The translations under genes and the position numbers were made by a program. Source: Roseibacillus sp. (GTDB lineage: Bacteria > Verrucomicrobiota > Verrucomicrobiia > Verrucomicrobiales > Akkermansiaceae). Taken from it: a stretch of 64,000 nucleotides of DNA. Below are positions 16,807 to 26,600 of the stretch, piece by piece. The stretch's first letter is position 1. Every line of letters begins with the position of its first letter. The stretch covers positions 1 through 64,000 of the forward strand of contig NZAC01000001.1 of assembly GCA_002686085.1 (NCBI GenBank), read 5' to 3'. Under the pieces are notes generated by a model, which was given only the letters and a program-made list of their open reading frames with translations, ran no database searches and was not told the origin of the DNA.

Positions 16807-17859
16807 ATGTTAGACGAGCAACAGATACGTGAACTTGTGGTGGCCCATGGGGCTACCGTAAATGAAGGACGCCCGATCAAGCAGTTGATTGAGGATGGTG
16901 ACATTCCACGGTTGAACGGGAGCACCGTTCTCGAAGGGAAGGTCTCAGACTCTGTCTTTGGTCCGGACCTGAAAAGTGCCTCGGGGAAGCCAATTCGCCT
17001 GATGTTTCGGAATAATCGCATCTCGACTCATGATGTGAACCGGGGAGCGATTCCATTCAAGGACCAGGTTCTGGCATTTAATCACGATCACATGCTCCGA
17101 TTGGTCAAGCCGGTGCTTGGTTCTTCGCAATTCGAAATTGAAGGTCTTTCTCCGTCTTCGACGGTGATTCCTGCGGAAAATTTGAAGCTTATCCAATTGG
17201 AGAATGTGCTGCGTCTCTACATGGCCGAGAGTTCAACTTCAACCTCCCTCTATCAACACTGGCTTGCCGCTAAAGAAGAGGGGCAGTCCGTTATGCATTA
17301 TGCAGGGCACGAGCTTGCAATTGGTGGTCTTGAGCCCAATGGCCTGCTGCCGTACCTGATGGATACTCCCAGCACCAAGGAGGCGGTGGATCGAACTATT
17401 GACGCGGCTTACCTGATTGAAAATGGGATCTGCAGCGAGGGCCAATATGCCCAAGTGCGCAATTCATCCCTGATGGCCTTTGGAATAGTTTCCCAGTATC
17501 TCTCAGAGAAAGGAATGGTTCTTGTGGACACGAAGACGGAACATGGGATTAATGCGGAAGGGGAAATCGTGGCTGCGGATGAGTTATACACGATGGACTC
17601 TTCCCGCTTCTGGAGGATCGATGAGCGAGGAGAATTACTTAGCCGGGACGGTAAACCGGTCTCCTTTTCCAAAGAGTTTGCCCGGGGCATGGTCAAGGAG
17701 AAGGGACAGCAGTTCTCGGAAGATCAGGCTAATGAAATCGCTGTTCGCTATATCGAAGGTCTGCAGCACCTTACGGCTACAGCATTCACTCCAGATCTAC
17801 GGCCTAGAGAACAAAGGATTGTAGAATCCACGAATCTGATTCTGGATGCGCTACTTTAA
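16807..17859 (+). CDS. purC: Phosphoribosylaminoimidazole-succinocarboxamide synthase (SAICAR synthetase)
   Basis: 350 residues. PurC joins CAIR with aspartate using ATP to form SAICAR in purine biosynthesis. Supporting segments: GKVSDSVFG and NRISTHDVNRGAIPFKDQVL (the family's phosphate-binding and catalytic R-x-S-(T/A)-x-D region), GLLPYLMDTPSTK, GMVLVDTKTEHGIN (family form D-x-K-x-E-F/H-G), AADELYTMDSSRFW (family D-E-x-x-T-x-D-S-S-R-F-W motif) and a C-terminal VRYIEGLQHLT. The length, about 100 residues more than the short E. coli form, fits the long PurC subgroup. It is monocistronic by context, with intergenic spaces of 242 and 352 bp on either side. Confidence 0.93.
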   Translation: MLDEQQIRELVVAHGATVNEGRPIKQLIEDGDIPRLNGSTVLEGKVSDSVFGPDLKSASGKPIRLMFRNNRISTHDVNRGAIPFKDQVLAFNHDHMLRLVKPVLGSSQFEIEGLSPSSTVIPAENLKLIQLENVLRLYMAESSTSTSLYQHWLAAKEEGQSVMHYAGHELAIGGLEPNGLLPYLMDTPSTKEAVDRTIDAAYLIENGICSEGQYAQVRNSSLMAFGIVSQYLSEKGMVLVDTKTEHGINAEGEIVAADELYTMDSSRFWRIDERGELLSRDGKPVSFSKEFARGMVKEKGQQFSEDQANEIAVRYIEGLQHLTATAFTPDLRPREQRIVESTNLILDALL

Positions 17860-18211
17860 GGGACGACTTGTTATGGTCGCTAGCGGGAGTTGAGAGGACC
17901 CCGGGATCGACCGCGTGTGTCCGTATGCAACCTTGGGCCGTAGTGAAGGGCCCAGGGCTCGATGCTGCCATGGTGCGATCGATGTAAAATGACACTCGAA
18001 GAGCGGAGCGTCTAGTGGTAGACTTCGTCTTAGAGCCGCAACTTATTGACTCTGCGCAGGGGGCTAATAATGCGGATCGCTTGCCAAACCCATGGCGTCG
18101 GAAAGTTCCTCAGGGAATCTTTCGGATGCTGCTTCTCCTGCTGCAACGATAAAACCAGAGTCCTGACTTCTCGATTCATTATTGATTCAGTAGAATTCAG
18201 GCGTCGCATCC
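17860..18211. other. 352-bp intergenic region between purC and acnB
   Basis: No gene was recognised. A hairpin at 17931-17957 (CCTTGGGCC paired with GGCCCAGGG, one G-U pair, 9-nt loop) may terminate purC transcription although no U-tract follows. A second hairpin is at 18010-18023 (GTCTA, loop GTGG, TAGAC), flanked by CGAA and TTCG that can extend it. The last about 150 bp before acnB could be a structured 5' leader. Short ORFs here overlap acnB out of frame and are not convincing. Confidence 0.4.
17931..17957 (+). terminator. GC-rich hairpin after purC
   Basis: A nine-base-pair stem (CCTTGGGCC with GGCCCAGGG) closes a 9-nt loop, 72 bp after the purC stop. It is stable by inspection but lacks a downstream T-run, so it is a possible terminator or processing site rather than a textbook rho-independent one. 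Confidence 0.3.
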
Positions 18212-20983
18212 ATGAACTTGTATTCGGAATACCTAAGAGAAATCGAGGAGCGCAAGGATCAGGGACTACATCCCAAGCCAATTGATGACGGCCCTCTTTT
18301 GGCAGAGATTATCGCGCAAATCGAAGACTTAGGGAATGAGCACCGGGAAGACTCGCTCAGATTCTTCATTTACAATACGTTGCCGGGGACAACCGCCGCC
18401 GCTGGCGTAAAGGCTCAATTCCTCAAGAGGATTATTGAGGGCGAGGTAGAAGTAGAGGAGATTACCAAGGGATTTGCCTTTGAGTTATTGTCTCATATGA
18501 AAGGGGGGCCTTCGCTTGAGGTGCTGCTCGATCTTGCCCTTGGGGCTGATGCTGTTTTGGCAAAGGAAGCAGCCGTTGTTCTCAAGACTCAAGTTTTCCT
18601 GTATGATGCGGATACCAATCGTCTCAAGGACGCTTATGAAGCTGGTCACAAAATCGCCCGGGATATTCTTGAGAGTTATGCGAGAGCTGAATTCTTTACC
18701 ACTTTGCCGGACGTGGAGGAGGAGATCGAAGTGGTTACCTATATCGCAGCCGAAGGGGATATTTCCACGGATCTTCTCTCTCCTGGAAACCAGGCTCACT
18801 CACGCTCTGATCGCGAGCTGCATGGAAAGTGTCTGATTTCTGAGTCAGCTCAAAAAGAGATAGAGGGTCTACAGGCCAACCATCCCGGTAAAAGGGTAAT
18901 GCTCATTGCCGAAAAGGGAACCATGGGAGTCGGTTCATCCCGGATGTCTGGAGTGAACAATGTGGCCCTTTGGACGGGGAGACAAGCCAGCCCTTATGTG
19001 CCCTTCGTCAATATTGCACCCATCGTCGCTGGAACAAATGGTATCTCCCCGATTTTTCTCACTACTGTGGGGGTTACCGGGGGGATTGGTATTGATCTCA
19101 ATAACTGGGTCAGGGAGTTGGATGAGAACGGAGAACCGGTTCTTGATGAAAGTGGGGACCCAGTGCTCGAGCAGGTCTACTCGGTTGAAACGGGTAAAGT
19201 CCTGACGATTAACACGAGGGAGAAAAAACTTTACGAAGGGGATAAGGAACTTGTGGATATTTCATCTGCACTGACTCCTCAGAAAGTTGAATTCATCAAG
19301 GCGGGTGGGTCTTACGCGGTAGTCTTCGGCAAAAAACTCCAGAGTTTTTCTGCAGAGCTGCTCGGGGTTGAACCGGAGCCGGTTTTCGCTCCCTCGAAGG
19401 AGGTTTCTCATGAAGGGCAGGGTCTTACTGCGGTGGAGAAAATTTTCAATAGGAACGCAGTGGGCGTGGCCGGGGATAAGATTCTCCATGCGGGCTCTGA
19501 TGTGAGGGTGAGAGTCAATATCGTCGGGTCGCAGGACACAACTGGCCTGATGACCTCTCAAGAGCTGGAGGCCATGGCTGCAACAGTTATTGCGCCAACG
19601 GTTGATGGGGCCTACCAGTCAGGATGCCATACCGCTTCCGTCTGGGACAAGAGAGCTCAGACGAATATTCCCAAATTGATGAGCTTCATGCATGAGTTTG
19701 GGCTTATCACCGCGCGGGACCCCAAGGGAAACTACCACGCGATGACTGATGTAATCCACAAGGTGCTCAATGACCTCACCGTAGATGAATGGGCGATTAT
19801 CATAGGAGGGGATTCCCATACTCGGATGTCGAAAGGAGTGGCATTTGGGGCTGATTCAGGAACGGTAGCTCTCGCTCTGGCGACAGGCGAGGCCACCATG
19901 CCGATTCCAGAATCCGTTAAGGTGACCTTCAAGGGTGAGCTCAAGGGTCATATGGATTTTCGGGATGTGGTGCATGCTACACAGGCTCAGATGTTGAAAA
20001 AGTTTGGGGACAATGTGTTTCAGGGGCGGATCATCGAGGTGCATATTGGCACCTTGCCTTCCGATCAGGCGTTCACGTTTACAGATTGGACCGCGGAGAT
20101 GAAGGCCAAGGCCTCGATCTGTATCTCCGAAGACGCCGTCTTAATTGAATCCTTGGAAATCGCGAAGGCTCGCATCCAGATCATGATCGACAAGGGGATG
20201 GACAATGAGTCCGAGGTCTTGAGGGGGCTGATTGAGATAGCCGAAAAGAGAATTGAAGACATACAATCGGGCGAAAAACCCGCCTTACGACCCGACCTGA
20301 ATGCAAAGTATTCTGCTGAATTTGTGGTTGATCTGAATGAGATCGTAGAGCCGATGATTGCGGATCCTGATGTCACCAACGATGACGTCTCCAAAAGGTA
20401 CACGCATGACACGATCCGAGCTGTTTCCTATTACGGAGGAGAGAAAAAAGTGGATCTCGGGTTCGTGGGTTCATGCATGGTTCACAAGGGGGATCTGAAG
20501 ATTGTTTCTCAGATGCTAAGGAACCTCGAGAAGGAGCAGGGCGCCGTTGAGTTCAAGGCGCCACTCGTCGTGGCGGCTCCTACCTATAACATTATTGAGG
20601 AGCTGAAAGAGGAGGGAGACTGGGAGATTCTGCAGAAGTATTCAGGCTTTGTCTTTAACGATGATGCTCCCAAGAATACCGCTCGGCTTGAGTATGAGAA
20701 CATGATGTATCTCGAGAGGCCCGGGTGTAACCTCTGTATGGGAAACCAAGAGAAGGCGGAGAAGGGAGACACAGTGCTGGCGACTTCGACACGTCTTTTT
20801 CAAGGCCGGGTGGTGGAGGATTCCGAACGCAAGAAGGGAGAGTCCTTGCTCGCCTCGACGCCAGTCGTGGTTCTCTCCGCGATTCTTGGGCGTATCCCCA
20901 ACATGGAAGAATATAAACAGGCCGTGGAGGGAATCAATCTGACCAAATTCGCCCCTCCGGTTGAGCAGCTAGCGAGTGCTTAA
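18212..20983 (+). CDS. acnB: Bifunctional aconitate hydratase 2 / 2-methylisocitrate dehydratase
   Basis: 923 residues, close to but longer than the about 865 of E. coli AcnB. The N-terminal HEAT-like domain is at about residues 1-160 (EYLREIEERKDQGL, LPGTTAAAGVKAQFL), then the swivelling domain with GTMGVGSSRMSGVNN, then the catalytic core with GAYQSGCHTASVWD, IIGGDSHTRMSKGVAFGAD and the [4Fe-4S] ligands: one Cys in GFVGSCMVHKGD and two in RPGCNLCMGNQEK. Role: citrate to isocitrate in the TCA cycle, and hydration of 2-methyl-cis-aconitate. The start at ATG 18212 matches the family N terminus. E. coli AcnB is also an iron-responsive RNA-binding protein; whether this one is cannot be told from sequence. 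Confidence 0.95.
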   Translation: MNLYSEYLREIEERKDQGLHPKPIDDGPLLAEIIAQIEDLGNEHREDSLRFFIYNTLPGTTAAAGVKAQFLKRIIEGEVEVEEITKGFAFELLSHMKGGPSLEVLLDLALGADAVLAKEAAVVLKTQVFLYDADTNRLKDAYEAGHKIARDILESYARAEFFTTLPDVEEEIEVVTYIAAEGDISTDLLSPGNQAHSRSDRELHGKCLISESAQKEIEGLQANHPGKRVMLIAEKGTMGVGSSRMSGVNNVALWTGRQASPYVPFVNIAPIVAGTNGISPIFLTTVGVTGGIGIDLNNWVRELDENGEPVLDESGDPVLEQVYSVETGKVLTINTREKKLYEGDKELVDISSALTPQKVEFIKAGGSYAVVFGKKLQSFSAELLGVEPEPVFAPSKEVSHEGQGLTAVEKIFNRNAVGVAGDKILHAGSDVRVRVNIVGSQDTTGLMTSQELEAMAATVIAPTVDGAYQSGCHTASVWDKRAQTNIPKLMSFMHEFGLITARDPKGNYHAMTDVIHKVLNDLTVDEWAIIIGGDSHTRMSKGVAFGADSGTVALALATGEATMPIPESVKVTFKGELKGHMDFRDVVHATQAQMLKKFGDNVFQGRIIEVHIGTLPSDQAFTFTDWTAEMKAKASICISEDAVLIESLEIAKARIQIMIDKGMDNESEVLRGLIEIAEKRIEDIQSGEKPALRPDLNAKYSAEFVVDLNEIVEPMIADPDVTNDDVSKRYTHDTIRAVSYYGGEKKVDLGFVGSCMVHKGDLKIVSQMLRNLEKEQGAVEFKAPLVVAAPTYNIIEELKEEGDWEILQKYSGFVFNDDAPKNTARLEYENMMYLERPGCNLCMGNQEKAEKGDTVLATSTRLFQGRVVEDSERKKGESLLASTPVVVLSAILGRIPNMEEYKQAVEGINLTKFAPPVEQLASA

Positions 20984-21081
20984 AAAGCCCGTGCCTGCTT
21001 AGTAAGGTTTCCTTGCCCCGTTTGGGAGATTGCTTATTCTGCGGGCCGCGTGGTCACACGAGAGACGTTAATCCAAAGATC

Positions 21082-21099
21082 AGAAAGGACACTAAAGTG
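21082..21099 (+). promoter_or_regulatory. Shine-Dalgarno that decides a GTG start for the DUF1080 gene
   Basis: AGAAAGGA at 21082-21089 lies 7 nt upstream of GTG 21097. That start gives a compact signal peptide (KFENIAAHIAILTFVLLAAPAGA after the initiator, read in two pieces: KFENIAAHIAI and LTFVLLAAPAGA). The upstream in-frame ATG at 21013 would add a Cys/Arg-rich segment with no homology. Confidence 0.7.
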
Positions 21100-21888
21100 A
21101 AATTTGAAAATATCGCCGCCCATATTGCTATTCTGACATTCGTTCTGCTTGCTGCTCCAGCGGGCGCAGATCCCAAAGCTCCCAAGCCGCAAGATAAGCC
21201 CGGGTATGACAAGACTAAGGACGCTGGTGCAAAGGCCCCTGAGGGTGCGGACATCCTCTTTGACGGGACCCAGAAATCAATCGACGCCAACTGGGAAATG
21301 TGGCCCAAAAAAGACATGAAGATCACGTGGTCGCTGGTGAAGAGCCCGACCGATGATGGAAAGGTTCTCATGACTAATGGAGGAAAGAGTTGGGGGACGC
21401 ACGATCTGGTCACAAAGAAGAAATACAAGGACCTGGAAGGTCATGTGGATTTCGTCCTGTGTGGCAAACGGGGTGATGATTCACTTGAGGGCTACTCGAA
21501 TAGTGGCGTCTACCTCCATAACCGTTACGAGATCCAGATTGAATCACCGAAGGGGAAGGATACGAAAGATCCCTACAACTGGAAGATCGGGCCCCACGGT
21601 ATTGCTGCTTTTTGCATGGAGCGTGTCCCGGACGTCAACGCCTGGCGCCCCAATGGGGAGTGGCACTCCTTTCATTTTATCACGAAAGCGGCCCGCTGGG
21701 ATGGGGATAAGCTGATTGAACCAGCCCGCGCCACGGTATGGTGGAATGGCGTCAAAGTTCACGATGATATCGAGATCAAGAAGGCCAACGGAGGGATCAA
21801 GATCAGTCCCGCGCTTGGAGGTCTCAAGCTTCAGGAGCATGGTCAGGATGTCCGCTATCGGAACGTCTGGGTGAGGGAAATGAAGTAA
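21097..21888 (+). CDS. Secreted DUF1080 protein (3-keto-disaccharide hydrolase-like domain)
   Basis: 263 residues from a GTG start with good Shine-Dalgarno spacing. Signal peptide about residues 1-24 (ending APAGA), then a lysine-rich linker, then the DUF1080 (PF06439) concanavalin-like jelly-roll. Supporting motifs: ADILFDGTQKSIDANWEMWP (family F-D-G-x-x-L-x-x-W), FVLCGKRGDDSLEGYSNSG, GVYLHNRYEIQI (family G-V-x-x-x-x-x-Y-E-x-Q) and GEWHSFHF, ending in GLKLQEHGQDVRYRNVWV (family L-Q-x-H-G-x-x-V-x-F-R-N-I). Some family members hydrolyse 3-keto-glycosides. The next gene is a TAT-exported Gfo/Idh/MocA oxidoreductase that could make such keto sugars, so a two-step pathway is plausible. Activity here is inferred. 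Confidence 0.85.
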   Translation: MKFENIAAHIAILTFVLLAAPAGADPKAPKPQDKPGYDKTKDAGAKAPEGADILFDGTQKSIDANWEMWPKKDMKITWSLVKSPTDDGKVLMTNGGKSWGTHDLVTKKKYKDLEGHVDFVLCGKRGDDSLEGYSNSGVYLHNRYEIQIESPKGKDTKDPYNWKIGPHGIAAFCMERVPDVNAWRPNGEWHSFHFITKAARWDGDKLIEPARATVWWNGVKVHDDIEIKKANGGIKISPALGGLKLQEHGQDVRYRNVWVREMK

Positions 21889-22034
21889 AGCAGCGAGGAC
21901 GCTCTGGAGGCGACCAGAGGATTAGATCTCCAACCAGGCTCCCTGATGTTGACCTGTCTGTAGCCGTTGCTCTGTCACCCTGCTCAAACCAGAGGAACCC
22001 CGTGTATGGGGAGCCATAAAACGCAGTACATCGC

Positions 22035-23324
22035 ATGAATTCTGAGACCAACCGCCGCAAATTCCTGAGTTCTACAGCTGTTGTCAGCATCGGTTTTCCC
22101 GCCTTGATTCCGGCCAGTGCTCTAGGCAGGAATGGGAGCGTTGCTCCCAGTAATCGCATTGTTGTGGGCGGTATCGGAGTGGGACGACGAGGCCAAAAGG
22201 TCTTGGATAGTTTTCTGCAGCAGAGGGATACTCAATTTGTGGCGGTTGCCGATCCGCAAAAGGCACGACGCGAACTGATCAAGAGCGAGGCCGACAAGCA
22301 TTACGGGAACAGGGATTGCGCCATTTACGACGATATGTCCGGCGTTCTTGAGCGCGACGACATTGATGCAGTTCTCGTCACCACAGGGGATCGCTGGCAT
22401 GCCACCGCATCAATTTACGCTGCTCGTGCGGGTAAGGATATCTATTGTGAAAAGCCCTGTGCGATGAACATTCAGGAATGCCAGGAGCTGGATGATAACA
22501 TCAAGAAGCATGGGAGAGTTTTCCAGGCAGGAACGCAGCGCCGTAGTGTTCCCAACTTCAGGTTGGCAGCTGATCTGGCGCTTAAGGGCAAGCTGGGGCA
22601 GGTCAAAGAAGTTCACGCCGGCATTCTCCAATTGCAGGATTATCTTGATCCATTGCCGGCTCAGAATGAACCAGATCCAGCCATTATCGACTGGGATAAA
22701 TGGCTCGGGCCAGCGCCCAAGATTCCCTTCAACGAAGCCTATTGCCGGGGGCGTTGGCGTAATCACAAGGGGCTCTATTCTGCCTGGCGACTGCCAGAGT
22801 GGGGTTCTCATACAATCGATCTTTGTCAGTGGGCTGCCGATGCTGACGGAACGACGCCGATTGAATTTGAGGCTGCGTCCAATAGCCTGCTTCACGCTAA
22901 ATACGCTAACGGAATCAAGCTGGTGATGCGGCTCTCCTCTGGCAAGGGGGTGGGTAAGTGGATCAAAGGACTGGGAACCTGTCCCGTGCGATTTGTCGGC
23001 GACGAAGGCTGGGTGGAAGCGGGTGATCATCTAGGCCTCTCGGCGAGTCATCCTGAGCTTCTCAAAGGCGAGCCCAAAAGCCAGATGCGTGGCACGGATC
23101 CACTTCTCCACGTCCGAAACTTCCTCGATTGTGTGAAGTCTCGTGAGCAGCCTGTCTGTAACTCCACAGCTGTCCGGTATGGTCACATGGCCTGCTTCGC
23201 CGCTGCGATCAGCTGGAAGCTTGGCCGGAGGGTCACTTTTGACCCCAAGAAAGAAAGTTTCGTTAACGACGCCGAGGCCAACGCCCTGCGTGGCTATCAA
23301 CGCCGCGCTCCTTTCACGATTTGA
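22035..23324 (+). CDS. TAT-exported Gfo/Idh/MocA-family oxidoreductase
   Basis: 429 residues. Twin-arginine signal NRRKFLSSTAV followed by a hydrophobic stretch to about residue 35. A Rossmann NAD(P)-binding domain follows: VVGGIGVGRRGQ (a variant of G-x-G-x-x-G), VAVADPQ, DIDAVLVTTGDRWHA and the family's catalytic-lysine motif Y-C-E-K-P. The C-terminal alpha/beta domain contains AGTQRRS, a WDKWLGPAPK segment typical of the exported PVC subgroup and a WGSHTIDLCQWA active-site helix (family G-x-H-x-x-D). Family role: NAD(P)-linked oxidation of sugars or related polyols. Export by TAT implies it folds with bound cofactor, as Zymomonas glucose-fructose oxidoreductase does. It sits 146 bp downstream of the DUF1080 gene. 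Confidence 0.9.
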   Translation: MNSETNRRKFLSSTAVVSIGFPALIPASALGRNGSVAPSNRIVVGGIGVGRRGQKVLDSFLQQRDTQFVAVADPQKARRELIKSEADKHYGNRDCAIYDDMSGVLERDDIDAVLVTTGDRWHATASIYAARAGKDIYCEKPCAMNIQECQELDDNIKKHGRVFQAGTQRRSVPNFRLAADLALKGKLGQVKEVHAGILQLQDYLDPLPAQNEPDPAIIDWDKWLGPAPKIPFNEAYCRGRWRNHKGLYSAWRLPEWGSHTIDLCQWAADADGTTPIEFEAASNSLLHAKYANGIKLVMRLSSGKGVGKWIKGLGTCPVRFVGDEGWVEAGDHLGLSASHPELLKGEPKSQMRGTDPLLHVRNFLDCVKSREQPVCNSTAVRYGHMACFAAAISWKLGRRVTFDPKKESFVNDAEANALRGYQRRAPFTI

Positions 23325-23680
23325 GCGATTGGTGAGCAGCGGTGTGAGGACCCTCCGAAAATATGCTTATTCCATAAGAGCGTGCGATACGCATAGAATC
23401 TAATGTGTCCTCCCAATGAGCCGTCGTCTGCCGACGTTTCTTCTCTAGTTATGCCTGCTCCAGTCGCTTCTCAGGTAGCGTCACTATTGCGATAACGGAC
23501 GCTCGTGGATGCAGAGGTAAGGCTCGAGAAGTCGGTGTTTTTGCACAACTCCAGCGCGGTGTTTCTGCCGGCAAGAAGAGTGGACGTCGCCAGAATATCG
23601 AATTAGTGGTGAGCGGAGCTGAGGCGCAATATAGCGAGAAATAAACGCAAAAAGGATTCTTTGTTTTCTGGCTCTTTGGC
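23325..23680. other. 356-bp intergenic region with a T-rich repeat-like tract at its right end
   Basis: No gene was recognised; an antisense frame here (23449-23862) has no family features. The right end (about 23640-23690) and the start of the next gene (about 23735-23775) share a CTCTTTGG core within T/G/C-rich tracts (GGCTCTTTGGC and TTGCTCTTTGGTGCCTTTG). They look like imperfect copies of one short low-complexity repeat. The rest shows nothing I can name. Confidence 0.35.
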
Positions 23681-26600
23681 ATGAAGAAGGCCAAGGTCCG
23701 GTTTGACGTGGGTTTGATCAAAGGGAATTCATGGCGGCACGGAATTTTTGCTCTTTGGTGCCTTTGTGCCATGCAACTTCCTGCTCGTTCGGCGCCGATC
23801 GCAGAGGGGGAATTGCGGGGCGTTACGCTCGACCCGGTCCAGTTAAAGGTAGGGGCGACCAAGCTCCTGGAGACCTACTGCGTGTCCTGCCATGGTCCCA
23901 AGAAGCAGAAAGGCAAGATACGGTTTGATGTGCTGGAATCCATCGATGCGGTCGATCGCCAGGCCCTATTGGCTCAAGTTCAAGACGTGGTTCATCTCAA
24001 AGAGATGCCGCCCGATGAGGCAAATCAGCCAACTACGCATGAGCGGGAATTGCTGCTGCTTTGGGTTAATAGCCAGCTCACGGGCAAAGCCGCGAAGGCC
24101 TTGGAGGAGAAGTTACAGCGCTTTGAATATGGTAACGTGGTGCCTCACGAGCAGCTCTTCTCCGGGGATTACGCGAACCTGCCCGGGTCTACGTCAGACC
24201 GTCGTTGGCTGATCAGCGAATTCATCTTTAACGAAAAGATCAATCGCCTACTGGACTACCGTCCAGCTCGGACAATTTATGGAAGTCCCCAGCAGGTACA
24301 CGGAGATAGTGGCGTCCACTGGAGTCCGAAGACGGAGCGTGGTAGCAAGTCTCGCCGTGCGATCACGAACCCTTATCTTCTCCCAGAGAAGGTGGGGGTT
24401 CGCTACAGCGCGCACAAGAGGCTCACTACCGGGCACCTGTTGACGATGATCGGGAACGCTAAGCGTGTGGCGGCCCATATGTCGTCCGAGGTCACAATGA
24501 AGGCGCGGTATCCCGCCACCTATGCGCTGATGGAGGGTGAGTTAGAGCATCGTGAAATACTGCGCAGGCGTGAGGAATTTCTGAGAACGTATCCCTTCAT
24601 GGAGCAGTTGCTTCAAGAGATGTATGGAGAGCGGCATGAGAAGCTTCTGCCCAAATTCGTCCGAAAGAAGATTTCTTATCCCGGTCCGCCGAAGCATTCG
24701 AACAACCGAATTCAAAAACGCCACCAAAACCTCGAGTTTTTGGAGCGATTTGATAAGGATGACATCCGAGCTATTCTGGAGGGGATCACGACTTACAGCC
24801 GTAATTCTTTTGAGGTTCAAGAACTGAAAGATCGATCAGAAACGGACAACCGCGGCAATCTGGTCTGGGCTCCTTATAGCGAGGCCAATCGTGCCGAGTA
24901 TGATGAGATTATCCGGCAATGCGAAAGAGATTGGTGGAGAGAAGGGGTGAGTGACTACCGTATCGAGAATCGCATCACGACTATGAAGCTGTTCTACGAT
25001 ACGTGGGACATGAAGCGACTCTATCTACATGTCAAGAATGGCAACTTTGGGCGCCCGAAATATATTCCACTGAATGATGCCGAGATGGCTGTGCTCACCG
25101 ACAAGATCAGGCAGCATCGCAATAAGGGTGATCGCTACAGCGAGATTATCGATAAGTGCCTCGCCGACTGGGATCGGTCCTTCAAAGCGAAGCGTGAGGT
25201 GGAGGGTGATCGGGGTGAGGCGTTGGTGGACGGAATGATCGCGGAGCTTTTTGAGGCGATTTTGGAGCGCCTGCCGACGCAGCGAGAGTGTGTTGAAAAC
25301 GCTGAACAGTTTAATCTCTATGCCGAGAAAATCGGCCGGCAAAAGGCCATTGGGAAGCTTATCGAGTCTCTGGTCCTGAGCTCCGAGTTTGCCTATCGAG
25401 ACGAATTTGGGCAGGGTGTTGAAGATGCTGATGGGCGGCGGATGATGTCGCCTAGGAGTGCTAGTTATGCGTTGGCTTACGCGCTGACTGATGCGAGTCC
25501 TGATGACCAGCTGAAACAGGCAGTAGAGGCAGGGCGGTTGACGACACGGAAGGACTATGAGCGTGAGGTCCGGCGAATGCTGGGCCGCCGCGATCAGTGG
25601 TGTGTTATCGACGAAAACGTCCAAGCAGCAAATCTCAATGCAAGCGTCACAAACCAGCCAATCCGCAAGCTGCGCTTCTTCCGTGAGTTTTTTGGGTATC
25701 CGAAGGCTCAAGATGTCTTCAAGGATGACTCGCGTTTTGGCGCAGGACGTCACGAGCAGGCGGTCAGCCGTCTCATTGACGAGGCAGACATGCTGGTCGA
25801 GCACATCCTTGAACGCGACGAACAGGTTTTTGAGCAACTACTCACGACCGACCGCTTTTTCATTTATCATTCCGGAGATAACAAAGCGATGAAGGCAGGT
25901 TCGGAACAGCTGAACAAGGTCTATGAGTATTTTGGGAACCTCGACTGGCAGGACTGGCAGCCGGAGGACATCGCCCCTCACCGGGAGTTTCTGCTCACAA
26001 TCTGGGAATTTCAGAAGACGCGTGGTGGCGAGAACAAGGCTTTGTTGACCACGCTCAAAAGGATGATGCCGGCCTTGGAGCTTCATTTCGGTCAGGGTCA
26101 AGCGAGCGGAATGCCCTATATGAAAATGTCGATGGGGTTCTGGCACGGTGGCAATGTGCTTGGTCGCACCGGCCAGCAGATGCGTGGCGAACAGGTTACC
26201 TCCTACTGGAATATCGACTGGAAGACCTGGGACTACCCGTCTTCTCAGCCTGCCTTCGTTCCTAACCGGAAAGGGATTCTTACTCATCCAGCATGGCTTA
26301 TTGCGCACGCACAGAATCTCGAGACAGATCCGATCCACCGTGGCAAGTGGGTCCGCGAAAAACTGCTGGCTGGGACGATTCCCGATGTGCCGATTACCGT
26401 GGATGCAGTGATACCTCCGGATCATCATAAGACGCTCCGCCAGCGGATGGAGATTAGGACCGGCGACTCCTACTGCTGGCGATGTCATCAGAAGATGGAC
26501 CCACTAGGCTTCGCGTTTGAGAATTTCGACGATTTTGGCAGGTTTCGGACCGAAGAACGTCTCGAGCACCCGGATAATCTCCTGCGAGAAGCCAAGCGTG

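Noticed and set aside
23449-23862. 137-codon minus-strand open frame across the intergenic region before DUF1592 copy 2
   Set aside because: Overlaps the start of a well-supported gene, lacks a family match and has a random-looking composition.
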